Source: Planotetraspora phitsanulokensis (GTDB taxonomy: Bacteria > Actinomycetota > Actinomycetes > Streptosporangiales > Streptosporangiaceae). From it: 64,000 bases of DNA. Below the pieces are notes generated by a model, which had not been told where the DNA came from, did not search any database, and saw only the letters and a list, made by a program, of their open reading frames with translations. A program made the position numbers and the translations under genes. Below, piece after piece: positions 1-8,376 of the stretch (the stretch's first letter is position 1; every line of letters starts with the position of its first letter). Where the stretch lies: the NCBI RefSeq assembly GCF_016863295.1, contig NZ_BOOP01000003.1, positions 248,001 to 312,000 of the forward strand, in the 5' to 3' direction.

Positions 1-165
1 CAGGTCTACGGGCCCACCGTCAAAGAGCTCATCCACGAGCAGTGCGGCGACGGCATCATGAGCGCCATCAACTTCCGCCTCGATGTCCAGCGCGTGCCCG
101 ATCCGGCCGGGGACAGGGTCGTCATCACCTTGGACGGCAAGTACCTCCCCTACCAGTGGGAATAG
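1..165 (+). CDS. cynS: Cyanate hydratase (cyanase), C-terminal part
   Basis: The window opens inside this gene; 54 codons and a TAG stop are visible. Cyanase converts cyanate and bicarbonate to carbamate, which breaks down to ammonia and CO2, in the cytoplasm. The visible tail has the family's C-terminal dimer region: a QVYG segment, FGDGI-type turn (here CGDGI), then SAINFRLDV and the hallmark ending [10 protein letters not shown]. The serine of SAINF corresponds to the catalytic Ser122 of the E. coli enzyme (family knowledge); the catalytic Arg and Glu lie upstream of the window. The gene stands alone here: the next gene is on the opposite strand. Function is assigned with confidence because the tail is highly diagnostic. 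Confidence 0.93.
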   Translation, partial: QVYGPTVKELIHEQCGDGIMSAINFRLDVQRVPDPAGDRVVITLDGKYLPYQWE

Positions 166-237
166 GCCGGTGTCATTGCCGGCTCACCCGCCCCTCTCTG
201 ACCGGGCCCTGCCGCCGGCGGCCGGAACGACCGGCCG

Positions 238-1497
238 TCAGCGGGGCGCGGCCGCGGGGAGGTCATCGGGTGTGCCGGCGCGCCGGCGTCCGAGGGCCGT
301 GCCGAGTGCCGCGCCGCCGACCGCACCCATGGACCAGAAGATGATCATGACGACGATGAACTCCGGACGCAGCACGTCGAGGACCGCCGCCTGCCACGTC
401 GGCGGGACGGCGTCGCCGGTGCTCAGGTAACCGGCCCGCTCGCGCATCCAGAACACGGCCTCGGGAATGCCGACGGCGATCACCGCCACCAGGGCCGCGA
501 TCCCCCCCAGGGCTCCGGCGCGCAACCCCGACCCGAAGGATCGGTCGCGCCAGGCGGTGGCGAGCGCGACGGCGAGCAGCAGTGCGCTCGGCGCGGGGAC
601 CCAGAAGCCGAGGATGCCGCCCCGGTCATGCGCGAGCGACCAGCGCGAGGCGGCGAACGACCCGCCCGCCACGAGGAGTGCCACCCCGGCCGCCTGCATC
701 CACGCGCCGTGCGGCCGCCCGGACCGAAGCGCGGCCCACGCCCCTCCGAAGGCGAACCTGCGGCGCTCGGCCGGCGGGTCGATCGCCGCGAGCTCGGACC
801 GCAGCGCGGCACCCCACGCGGACCGGCTCTCGGGCAGGTCGGCGGTGGCCAGGTCGAGCAGGAGCTGCCAGACGTCGCGTACCGCGTGCCGCCGGCCCGC
901 CGTCTCGGCGCGGGCGCCGAGCGCGGCTCCGAGGACGGGCCACGGCAGGGCCCAGATCAGCGCGGCGAGGAACACCTCGAACGGTATGAGCAGGTCGCCT
1001 CCGGCGAGATTCACGACGACGGGAAAGTCGCCGGGCGCCGCCAGGTATGCGGCGCGCAGCGGCAGGTGCACGGACGCGGTGCCTGCGGCGACGGCGACGA
1101 GGGCGAGCAGCCCGGTGACGGTTCCGGCTCCGAATCCGCGGGCGCGGGCCACCGCGGCGGCGGCCAGGCCGGCGAGCCCGCCGCACCCGGCCGCCGCGAG
1201 CAGTCCGAGCACGATGGACAGCAGCACCACGTCGAAGCCCCAGCGCGGGCCGTTCGTGACCGTGGCCAGGTACCCGCGCCCCACGCCGAAGGTGAGCAGC
1301 GCCGCACCGGCGGCGACGCCGATCAGTACCGGCCACACGGGGCGTCGGGTGCCGCCTTGCAACGCTGCACGGGTACGCGCGGCGAGCGTCCCCGCACCGC
1401 CCCGGCGTACGGCGCCACGCAGCCGGGCCGCGAGCACCACGATCGCGAGCAGGGGCGCGGGTGCGAGCACCCCCAGGAAGAGGAGGAAGTCGAGCAT
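238..1497 (-). CDS. Polytopic membrane protein paired with PadR regulator
   Basis: A 419-residue protein with about eight to ten hydrophobic segments: one at the N-terminus (residues 1-25), several between 55 and 210, a more polar cytoplasmic stretch near 210-265, and further segments to residue 405. No transporter signature or enzyme motif is visible, so no reaction is assigned. It starts 45 bases downstream of the PadR gene on the same strand, the usual arrangement in which PadR controls a membrane protein. It may be a permease-like stress protein whose level rises when PadR is released. The function is unknown; the reading frame is secure from codon usage and length. Confidence 0.75.
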   Translation of the reverse strand: MLDFLLFLGVLAPAPLLAIVVLAARLRGAVRRGGAGTLAARTRAALQGGTRRPVWPVLIGVAAGAALLTFGVGRGYLATVTNGPRWGFDVVLLSIVLGLLAAAGCGGLAGLAAAAVARARGFGAGTVTGLLALVAVAAGTASVHLPLRAAYLAAPGDFPVVVNLAGGDLLIPFEVFLAALIWALPWPVLGAALGARAETAGRRHAVRDVWQLLLDLATADLPESRSAWGAALRSELAAIDPPAERRRFAFGGAWAALRSGRPHGAWMQAAGVALLVAGGSFAASRWSLAHDRGGILGFWVPAPSALLLAVALATAWRDRSFGSGLRAGALGGIAALVAVIAVGIPEAVFWMRERAGYLSTGDAVPPTWQAAVLDVLRPEFIVVMIIFWSMGAVGGAALGTALGRRRAGTPDDLPAAAPR

Positions 1498-1542
1498 CGA
1501 GGGCCTCCGAACGCGGGCGGACCGCGGATCGAGCGGTCGCGG

Positions 1543-1872
1543 TCAGGTGGTCCTCGGCGCGAGCCGTGCCGCGCCGGGGGCGGGTGCGCCGTCGCCGGCA
1601 GGCGCCGGCGCAGCGACGGTGCGCGCGAGCTCGGCGCCCGCGGTGGTGAGCCGGTACAGGTGCCGGGCAGGCCGGCCACGCGGCGGGTCGGTCTCCCAGG
1701 AGGTCTCGACCAGCCCGCGCTCGAAGAGGCGGATGAGGATCGGGTAGACCGTGCCTGCCTTCAGGCCGAGAGCACGGCACAGGTCGTAGCCGTGACTCCA
1801 GTCCGCGCCCGTCTCGGCGAGGGCGGTGAGCACTGCCGCGGTCTGCGGGGATGGACGTCGTGTGCGAGCCAT
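1543..1872 (-). CDS. PadR family transcriptional repressor
   Basis: A 109-residue winged-helix regulator. Residues 8-85 form the PadR domain, with the typical SHGYDLCRALGLKAGTVYP segment covering the recognition helix and the wing motif RGRPARHLYRLT near residue 65-76. The C-terminal tail is short and rich in Ala and Pro, so this is the short-form PadR subfamily, which dimerises through a C-terminal helix. A perfect inverted repeat lies 9 bases upstream of the ATG, which suggests autorepression. The downstream gene on the same strand encodes a membrane protein that is its likely target. Ligand unknown. Confidence 0.92.
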   Translation of the reverse strand: MARTRRPSPQTAAVLTALAETGADWSHGYDLCRALGLKAGTVYPILIRLFERGLVETSWETDPPRGRPARHLYRLTTAGAELARTVAAPAPAGDGAPAPGAARLAPRTT

Positions 1873-1880
1873 GACCCCAA

Positions 1881-1894
1881 TATCTACCTAGATA
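1881..1894. promoter_or_regulatory. Putative PadR operator
   Basis: TATCTA-CC-TAGATA is a perfect 6-base inverted repeat 9 bases upstream of the PadR start. Palindromes built on ATxTA or AT-rich arms near the start are common PadR sites. Its overlap with the expected ribosome-binding or promoter region fits repression of the padR-membrane protein unit. Confidence 0.7.
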
Positions 1895-1970
1895 GAGTTA
1901 GAGCGCAAGCCTTTCTCCCACAAGGGGTGGAACCAGCGACGCCGGCGGGCCGATCGGCCTCACCGTGCGA

Positions 1971-2240
1971 TCAGAGATGTCCAGGCTGCGCCGCCGCGTG
2001 CATCGCGTTGAGATAAGTCACCACGGCCCGGACACGGCGATGATCCTGGCCGGACACCGGTAGACCGAGTTTGCCGAGGATCGACGCGATGTGGCTTTCA
2101 ACTGTGCGCTCGGCCAGCCAGAGCTGCGCGGCGATGGCGGCGTTGGAACGGCCCTCCGCGTCGACCCAATGCCGCCAGACGACGTCCCGGGTGCGGCCAG
2201 CACGCGCTCGAACGAAAAGGTGCGCCCGTCCAATGCGCAC
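1971..2240 (-). pseudogene. Remnant of a NarL/LuxR-type response regulator, C-terminal HTH
   Basis: Only a LuxR-type helix-turn-helix survives. Residues about 30-60 of the open frame read GRSNAAIAAQLWLAERTVESH and continue to a GKLGL helix end, followed by a HRRVRAVVTYL tail typical of NarL-family regulators. The preceding TPREREVL-type stretch is degraded (TRDVVWRHWV) and no receiver domain exists upstream on this strand. An overlapping frame (2018..2296) has no better match. I read this as the decayed 3' end of a response regulator; it is unlikely to make a functional product because no start with a ribosome-binding site precedes it. Confidence 0.6.
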
Positions 2241-2457
2241 GTTGGACTGTCCAGCGAGTCAAAGGAACCGACAATTGTGCTGACGCTCTGGATCATCGAC
2301 GGATAACAGTTTTTTGAGAATTTAAGGAAAAGTACATCGGACTGACGCGGCAGGTCGGACGCAATGCGGGTGGGTCGAAGTAGACCTAACCATTACCTAC
2401 CAAAGAGAGGGTCACAGGGCTGTATTGTTCCTCCCCGAGAGAAAGGTGCGCCCCTCG

Positions 2458-3629
2458 ATGAATTGGCAAAACAGCCTAAGTAAACTTCCACCTGCGGCTG
2501 CCGTACTGCTGCTCACCGTGGCCCTGACCACCGGTTGCAACAGCCAGGCGGCGCCCCCCGGCGCCTCCGGTTCGTCCCAGTCCACCGGTCTCGAGTCAGC
2601 AACCGAGACGGATACCGTCTCGGCCGCGGGGGCCGCGATGTCCACGCCGTCCACGCCGGCCAAGCCGTCCACGTCGGCCAAGCCGCCGACGTCGGCCAAG
2701 CCCGCGACGTCGGCCAAGCCGCCCAAGCCGTCGGCACCGTCCTCGCCGACACCGTCGCGCAGCGCGGCGGCCAGCGCCGTTCGCGGCGGCTGGGTGCCGG
2801 TGAACCAGGCCGCATGGAAGCAGGCCCTGGACGTCTACCGCAAGGTCGCACCCAAGAGGGTCCCGCGGGAATCGTGCGAGTCCCCGAGTTCCACACCGAC
2901 TGCTCGATGTCCACCCGGGCGGCGGACGACCCGATCGTGCTGCCCGGTCTGCCTGGCGCCTCCCACATGCACACTTTCTTCGGTCCGAAAGTGAATGCCG
3001 CCACCACGCCGGCCAAGCTGCTCGCGAGCCCCACGACCTGCAACGCGCCCGGGGACCACAGCGCCTACTGGGTTCCGCAACTGCTGCGTGACGGCAAGCC
3101 GGTCCCAATGAAGAACTTCCGCGTGTACTACGGCTCCCGGCTCAAGGACCCGTCGACGGTCGTGCCGTTCCCCCCGGGTCTGGTCATGGTGACCGGCGAC
3201 GCCAAGCGACAGGTGGCGACGCCGAAGGGCGCCTCCGGCCAGTTCTGGTGCGCCGGCAGCGCGGAGATCGGACGCAGCGCCGACGGCAACTGGCCGGTCT
3301 GCGCGAAGGGCGGCAATCTGATTCGTCAGGTGACGTTCGAGGACTGCTGGGACGGCAAGCACATCGACTCGCCCGACCACAAGTCGCACATGGGGCCGTC
3401 CACCAACGGCAAGTGCTCCGGCAAGTACCCGGTCGCGGTCCCCAACATCTCGCTCATGGTCGGCTACAACTCCCTCGGTGGTAACGGCCTGAAGCTGTCG
3501 TCGGGCATGGCGTCCTCGATGCACGGGGACTTCATGAACGCATGGAAGCCGGAGAAGCTCGGCGCGCTGGTGAAGATCTGCATCAACGCGGACGCCAAGT
3601 GCGGCACCACCCCCGGCTGGAACAGCTGA
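2458..3629 (+). pseudogene. DUF1996 domain lipoprotein gene, interrupted by a frameshift
   Basis: The ATG at 2458, after a GAAAGG site, begins a lipoprotein signal with lipobox LTTGC (Cys about residue 22). A Pro/Lys/Ser/Thr-rich linker with repeated SAKP units follows. At about 2865-2875 the frame must change by one base: the first frame reads VAPKRVPRE and then nonsense, while the next frame continues IVRVPEFHTDCS, the start of the DUF1996 domain, with GASHMHTFFG and a conserved DGKHIDSPDHKSHM segment down to the stop at 3629. DUF1996 is a secreted domain of unknown function in actinobacteria and fungi. The domain itself is intact with a conserved His-rich centre. Either an indel has inactivated the gene or there is a base-calling error. 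Confidence 0.8.
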
Positions 3630-3648
3630 CCGATCCCCACTTCGCACG

Positions 3649-3691
3649 ACCGTGCCGGTGATTCCGCGATTCGCGGGGTCACCGGCACGGT
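3649..3691 (+). terminator. Hairpin terminator after DUF1996 gene
   Basis: Arms ACCGTGCCGGTGA (3649-3661) and TCACCGGCACGGT (3679-3691) match perfectly. The 17-base loop itself holds a second pairing, CCGCGA/TCGCGG, so the stem can extend. No T-tract follows, as is common for actinomycete terminators. Confidence 0.75.
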
Positions 3692-4365
3692 GGACGCAAC
3701 CATGTTCATCAACGGCATGCGCCGTGCTGCGCGCCAGGTTGGTCCAGTCGCATGGCGCCGACGTGACGCCGCCAGTCTGCTATTCGGCCTCCTGGCAGAT
3801 ATCCGGACGGGACTTCCACCGGCAGGCGACGAGCTTACGGACACAAAGATCCGCCGCGATGTCACGACGTACGCGCCGTCCTGCTGGGCGCACGAAAGAT
3901 CGCGGCCGGCATATTTCCGCAAGGGAATGCTGTCGCGTTCCCAGGGAGTCCTTGTGGATCGTTCCCCATGTCGTGTGGTTCGTTGCCAATCGAATTCGGC
4001 TCGATTTTTCTGTGATTCGGCGAGTCTCCACAGCGTCTCCATAGAGAAAGGACTCTCTGTACGGAGAGCGTTCTCGTCATGGCCTCACGGTCTGAGACCG
4101 AGCAGATCCGGTGTCGCCTGCTTGTGAGGAGATCTCATGCGTTCGCTCGCCGTACCCGCCCGTCATCAATCGATCCCGCCACCGATGGGACGGGCGCGCC
4201 GACCATGCCTCACTCCGCCCGTGCACGGGTGCCGGGCCGGCCGTCCATGCCGCACGATCTCCTCCGGCGGAACGCACGCCTGCTGACCGGTCTGTTCGAT
4301 CCGGCCGGAGACGTCGTCCAGAACGGCCTGTCCACAACCCTCTCCCACCAAGGACCTCATCCCTC
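3692..4365. other. Long intergenic region without a convincing gene
   Basis: Several short open frames on both strands cross this stretch but none has consistent codon bias, a recognisable domain and a good start. A 48-codon frame from ATG 4137 has a GAGGAG site but its peptide looks random. A short CTCTC/GAGAG stem lies near 4050-4067. The stretch 3690-3840 could be a degraded gene on the plus strand. I see nothing firm here. Confidence 0.4.
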
Positions 4366-4548
4366 ATGAGTGAGACTGTCCCGCGCGCTGTCGCATCCGG
4401 TGGCAAAGCACGTCGAGCCGGCCGGGTCATGGCCGTCGGCGCGCTCGCCGCATTGCTGGGCGCCGGCCTGGTGTCCGTGACCGGCTCGGCCACCGCATCC
4501 GGGCCTCGCTTCTTCCGAGATCCGAGCGGCCCTGGCGAGAGGAGCTGA
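4366..4548 (+). CDS. Small putative secreted or membrane peptide
   Basis: A 60-residue frame opens at ATG 4366 after an AAGGA site. It has an Arg/Lys-rich start (residues 14-19), a hydrophobic core of about 20 residues (MAVGALAALLGAGLVSV) and an Ala-rich possible signal-peptidase site (ATASG). Only about 12 residues would remain after cleavage, so it is either a small membrane peptide or the stub of a longer secreted protein. Its stop lies one base before the ATG of the DUF305 gene, and the GAGAGGAG site for that gene is inside its last codons, so the two are probably translationally coupled. Function unknown. Confidence 0.5.
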   Translation: MSETVPRAVASGGKARRAGRVMAVGALAALLGAGLVSVTGSATASGPRFFRDPSGPGERS

Positions 4549-4549
4549 C

Positions 4550-5167
4550 ATGCGAGCGGGCACGATCGGTGCGCCGATCCTCGCAGTGGTCACGGTGTTG
4601 CTCGTCACGCGGTGCCTCGCCGCCGGGCCGGCCGCCCATTCGAGCCATCTGGCAGCTCAGGCGCAGGCCGTGCAGCCGATTCCGGGCGGCGCACCGGCAC
4701 CAGCGGTCGCCTCGTCGGACTCCTTCAACGCGACCGACGTCGCGTGGTTACAACTGATGATCCCGATGACCGAGCAGGCCGTGCGGCTCTTCGATCTGGC
4801 CCTGGACAAGACCTCCAACCCGGAGATCGTGTCGTTGTCCAAGACCCTAGGCGCCGCGCATCGCGCCGAGCTGGAGCACCTGCACCGCCTGCTCGACCGG
4901 TCAGGCATTCCGTACGTGAACGTGCACGAGGGACACAACATGCCGGGCATGGTGACGGCGGCCGATCTCGAAGCGATCAACGCGGCCGACGGCGCGGCGT
5001 TCGACCGGCTCTTCGCCCAGCACGCGCGCGACTTCCTCAGGCAGTCCGTGCTGGTGGCGCAGGGAGAGCAGGACCAGGGGGCCGACGCGGACACCAAGGC
5101 GTTCGCCGCGACGATGGCCGAGGCTCACGCGGGTGAGCTCACCGGGCTCGAAGGTGTCGGGCAGTGA
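4550..5167 (+). CDS. DUF305 domain secreted protein
   Basis: A 205-residue exported protein: hydrophobic N-terminal segment (residues 5-25), a Pro/Ala linker, then a DUF305 four-helix domain from about 60 to 200. DUF305 proteins are periplasmic or surface helical bundles, often linked to metal handling. The usual MIxHHxxA motif is changed here: the helix reads LQLMIPMTEQAV, so the paired His is replaced by Pro-Met. Later conserved points remain, such as AAHRAELEHL, a HEGHNMPGM loop and QHARDFL. GTG of the reductase gene overlaps the stop, indicating an operon. A role in electron or metal exchange with that reductase is inference. Confidence 0.85.
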   Translation: MRAGTIGAPILAVVTVLLVTRCLAAGPAAHSSHLAAQAQAVQPIPGGAPAPAVASSDSFNATDVAWLQLMIPMTEQAVRLFDLALDKTSNPEIVSLSKTLGAAHRAELEHLHRLLDRSGIPYVNVHEGHNMPGMVTAADLEAINAADGAAFDRLFAQHARDFLRQSVLVAQGEQDQGADADTKAFAATMAEAHAGELTGLEGVGQ

Positions 5168-6567
5168 GGAACGCCGCGGCCGTGCGACCCGTTCACGACG
5201 GCAAAGCCGTTCCCACCGCGCCCAGGCGGCGCAGGATGCCTGAACGGGCAGCGGCGCCGCACGCGCATCCGCTGGTCGTGCTCATCCTGATCGCCGGAGG
5301 CGCCGTCGCCGCGACCTCCGGATGCTGGTCGGGGATGGGCTCGGTGAACGGGCTGGACGGCTGGCTCGCCTGGGCGGGCCGACTCACCGGCCTGCTCGCC
5401 GGATATGCCTGCGCGATTCTCGTGACGCTGGTGTCGCGGACGCCGCTGCTGGACCGGGGGATCGGCTCGGACCGCCTGGCCCGCTGGCACGCGGTGATCG
5501 CCCGGTACACGATCGTGCTCTCGCTCGCGCACATGGTTTTCGCGACCGCTGCCCGCGTCGACGGCTCCGGAGCGGGCCTGCTGGGCGGCTCCGTGAGACT
5601 GATCGTGGACGGGCCCGAGTTGCCGGAGGCGACGGTCGGTCTGGCGCTCCTCGTCGGCGTCGGGATCGTCTCGGTCCGGAAGGTGCGGCGCCGGCTGCCC
5701 TACGAGCTCTGGCATTACCTGCATTTCGTCACCTATGCCGGGATCTTTCTGGCGTACGGGCACCAGTTGCTCGGGCCGGATTTCCTCGGCGACCAACTGG
5801 CCACAGCCCTGTGGCTGGCTCTTTACGTGTCTGCCACCATCCTGCTGATCTGGTATCGCTTCCTCACGCCCGTGCGCCGGGGTCTGCGTCACCGTCTCAC
5901 GGTGGCCGAGATCCGCAGGGAGTCGCCCGGCGTGGTGTCGGTCTATCTGATCGGCGAGCACCTCCGCGAGCTAGGCGCCGAGCCCGGGCAGTTCTTCCGC
6001 TGGCGATTCCTGACTCGGGGCTTGTGGTGGACCGCGAATCCCTACTCGTTATCCGCTCCGCCCAACCCCCGCTTCCTGCGGATCACCGTAAAGGCGGTCG
6101 GTCACCACAGCCGCGCGCTCGCCGGTCTGCGGCCCGGTGTCCGGGTGTGGGCCGAGGGTCCGTACGGCGCGCTGACCGCGGCTCGCCGGCGGCGTCCCCA
6201 GGTGCTGCTGGTGGGCGGTGGCGTGGGCATCAGCCCGCTGCGCGCGCTTTTCGAGACCTTGCCGGGCCAGGTGACGCTGGTCTACCTGGCTCGCCGGGAC
6301 GAGGACCTGGTCCTGCGCAACGAGCTGGACGCCATCGCGGCAGCGCGGGGCGCCAAGGTCCTTTACACCGTCGACGAGACACCCGGATCACGGCGCGGCC
6401 GTGCCGTACCGCTGACCGGACGGTCACTGAGGGCCCTCATTCCCAGCCTGGCCATGCACGACGTGTACCTGTGCGGTCCCGCCGGGATGACGACCGCGGC
6501 CCGGCATGCCCTACGTCGCGCCGGTGTGCCTGATCGCCGCATTCATTTGGAGCAGTTCGACTTCTGA
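5164..6567 (+). CDS. Ferric reductase-like flavocytochrome (FAD/NAD(P)H oxidoreductase)
   Basis: A 467-residue membrane flavocytochrome starting at GTG 5164, overlapping the preceding stop. Residues about 38-235 hold six membrane helices of the ferric reductase-like domain, with paired haem-ligand candidates in RWHAVIARY...LAHM and WHYLHFVTY...YGHQ. An FAD-binding fold follows (PGQFFRWRF, then NPYSLSAPP) and a NAD(P)-binding fold with GGGVGISPLRALF near 355 and LCGPAGM near 440. It should pass electrons from cytosolic NAD(P)H across the membrane to an external acceptor, perhaps Fe(III) or a partner protein such as the DUF305 product. The acceptor is not identified by sequence. Confidence 0.9.
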   Translation: MRNAAAVRPVHDGKAVPTAPRRRRMPERAAAPHAHPLVVLILIAGGAVAATSGCWSGMGSVNGLDGWLAWAGRLTGLLAGYACAILVTLVSRTPLLDRGIGSDRLARWHAVIARYTIVLSLAHMVFATAARVDGSGAGLLGGSVRLIVDGPELPEATVGLALLVGVGIVSVRKVRRRLPYELWHYLHFVTYAGIFLAYGHQLLGPDFLGDQLATALWLALYVSATILLIWYRFLTPVRRGLRHRLTVAEIRRESPGVVSVYLIGEHLRELGAEPGQFFRWRFLTRGLWWTANPYSLSAPPNPRFLRITVKAVGHHSRALAGLRPGVRVWAEGPYGALTAARRRRPQVLLVGGGVGISPLRALFETLPGQVTLVYLARRDEDLVLRNELDAIAAARGAKVLYTVDETPGSRRGRAVPLTGRSLRALIPSLAMHDVYLCGPAGMTTAARHALRRAGVPDRRIHLEQFDF

Positions 6568-6871
6568 TCGACCCTGCGGGCGCCTATTGATCATCCGTCC
6601 GGATCAAGCCGCATGTCGACGCTCCCTGAGGACGCCACCGAGTCGATCACGCGGGGTGGAGGGCCCGGAGTGCTGGAGCGTTACCAGCGGACGCACACCT
6701 ACGCTGGTCAGTGGTTGCCGTCCTGGTAGAGGCCGCGCTTGTTGATGTAGCGCGAACACCTGCGACGGCGACGTCCTCAACGGCTACTTCGCCGGCAAGG
6801 TCGCCACAGCAGCCCACCTCCATGAAGCGATCACCGCGACTGAAGTCGACGACGACCTGGTTGATCAAGGA
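6568..6871. other. Intergenic region with possible gene debris
   Basis: About 300 bases between the reductase and the peptidoglycan-binding protein, at convergent ends. A roughly 40-codon open run on the plus strand (about 6757-6880) looks coding-like but matches no family I recognise and has no start. This may be remnant DNA from the rearrangement that also truncated the neighbouring dehydrogenase. Confidence 0.35.
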
Positions 6872-8011
6872 TCACTTGAGCGGCCTTCGGGTGCGTGCCA
6901 GGGTCTGGCTCCATCGATCGGATACGAATCGCAGGCCCACCTCGGCTTCAAGAGTGACGTCCCCGGTGCCCAGGTCAGCAGACCATGTATGGGGCTCTAC
7001 TACTCCGCGCTCCGATAGGCCATGCCAGCGCTGGAAGGCCTGCACTGCCGCCCTCGTAGACGGGCCGAACACCCCATCGATGCGTCCCGGAGTCGTGATC
7101 CATCGCTCGGCGGCGTACTCGGTGAGCGCCGTCTGCAGGCGCACGATGATCTCGCCTCGCGTGCCTTCCGACAGCACCGGCATGGCCCCGCCGGTAGGCA
7201 GCTCAGCCCACGTGTTCGGCCCGCAGATGCCATCGGGCGTGAGCCCGCGGTCACTCTGGAACGCACGCAACGCCTGTTCGGTGTCGCGGCCGAACAAGCC
7301 ATCAATGTGTTGGGGCACGTGATCCGCACGATGCAGGGCCCGTTGCAGATGGCGAACCGCCGGCCCTTGGTCGCCGAATTGCAACACGGGTTGCGCCACC
7401 GTCGGGGAAGCCACCCCTGGCGCGGACTGGCCGAGTTTCCCGTGCTGGAGCAGATGAAGCATGCGCAGGTTGAGGACGTACACCTCGGTACTCAGACGAT
7501 CCAGTCGGTGACCCAGCGGCGGCACTTTGAGATCGTCGACCGGTACGGTTCCCACGTCACGCAGGAACTGATCGAGTCCCCGCCCGACGGCCGCGTAATG
7601 GTCGTACACCTCTTCCAGTTGCTCACGTAAGTCACCGCCGAAGTACGCCTCCGTCAACGCGATTCCGCGGTTGAGGTTGTCGTTCCAGTCGAGCAGTACC
7701 TCTCGGTAACCGTCGAGAGCAACAGCTAGACCATCGTGGTCGCTCCCTTTGATACGACGCTTGGCGGCCCAATAGACCAGCCGCATGCGGTAGAGCCGCT
7801 TGTCGAGCAGGGTGCTGATCTCTTCGAAGATCTTGATGGCCTGCTGGCGTTCCTGTTCTTGAAGCTCAACTACCCGCTGATGCTCGCGTTCCTCGCGCTC
7901 GACCTCATGCTGATGCGCCCACGCCCTTCGCTGGAAAACGTAGGTCAGCAAACCACCGGCCACGCTGGTGAGGAAGAATCCCAGCCCAAGCAGAATGAGC
8001 TGGTCAACCAT
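6872..8011 (-). CDS. Membrane-anchored coiled-coil protein with two peptidoglycan-binding domains
   Basis: A 379-residue protein with GGAGATGA just before its ATG. Residues 3-26 are one membrane helix. Residues 28-75 are a charged, Glu/Gln/Arg-rich coiled coil. A helical region to about 195 has no recognised domain. Two PG_binding_1 domains follow: about 210-275 (LQFGDQGPAVRHLQRAL to FQSDRGLTPDGICGPNTW) and about 285-350 (EGTRGEIIVRLQTAL to FQRWHGLSERGVVEPHTW). It could link the membrane to the cell wall, although topology is unclear because the helix is N-terminal without a cleavage site. It sits exactly where a dehydrogenase gene is cut off, suggesting insertion or recombination. Function unknown. 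Confidence 0.85.
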   Translation of the reverse strand: MVDQLILLGLGFFLTSVAGGLLTYVFQRRAWAHQHEVEREEREHQRVVELQEQERQQAIKIFEEISTLLDKRLYRMRLVYWAAKRRIKGSDHDGLAVALDGYREVLLDWNDNLNRGIALTEAYFGGDLREQLEEVYDHYAAVGRGLDQFLRDVGTVPVDDLKVPPLGHRLDRLSTEVYVLNLRMLHLLQHGKLGQSAPGVASPTVAQPVLQFGDQGPAVRHLQRALHRADHVPQHIDGLFGRDTEQALRAFQSDRGLTPDGICGPNTWAELPTGGAMPVLSEGTRGEIIVRLQTALTEYAAERWITTPGRIDGVFGPSTRAAVQAFQRWHGLSERGVVEPHTWSADLGTGDVTLEAEVGLRFVSDRWSQTLARTRRPLK

Positions 8012-8066
8012 TCATCTCCTCCAGGTCTCGCGCCACTTCCAAGAATGCTCCGTGATTGAGTCCCGA

Positions 8067-8354
8067 TCAACAGCGTGCGCCGCTCCGGCTTCGATGGAGG
8101 CGCTCGACGAGCGCGAAGACGTCGGAGTCCTCCCGCACGCACAACGCGAGGACGTCGACGGCTGCGGCCATCTCGTTCATGGCCTCGTACGAGGTGAAGG
8201 GCCTGCCCTCCAGCACGGCGAGCGACTCGGGGCGACGCGCCCAGACGTGCAGCGGATGACCCGCGTCCGCGCTGGCCTGGGCGATGGGCGCGCCCTGATC
8301 GCCGAGGCCGATGAACCCCACGGCCGGACGGCCGGGTTCGGTGGTGTCGGTCAT
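8067..8354 (-). pseudogene. Truncated 3-hydroxyisobutyrate dehydrogenase-like gene
   Basis: The N-terminal 85 or so residues of an NAD-binding 6-phosphogluconate/3-hydroxyisobutyrate dehydrogenase family protein: VGFIGLGDQGAPIA is the Rossmann glycine loop, and HVWARRPESL is the cofactor-binding region. Full-length members have about 290 residues with a helical C-terminal catalytic domain; here the frame ends after 95 residues in LHRSRSGARC and the substrate domain is absent. A good AAGGAG site lies before its ATG, 22 bases after the aldo/keto reductase stop, so it was the second gene of that operon before truncation. Product presumably inactive. Confidence 0.8.
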
Positions 8355-8376
8355 TGTGTGCTCCTTGAAGTGAGGC

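Noticed and set aside
2100-2457. AT-rich stretch near 2300-2340 as an origin or att site
   Set aside because: No repeats, integrase or DnaA-box cluster were seen; it is better explained as a promoter region of the DUF1996 gene.
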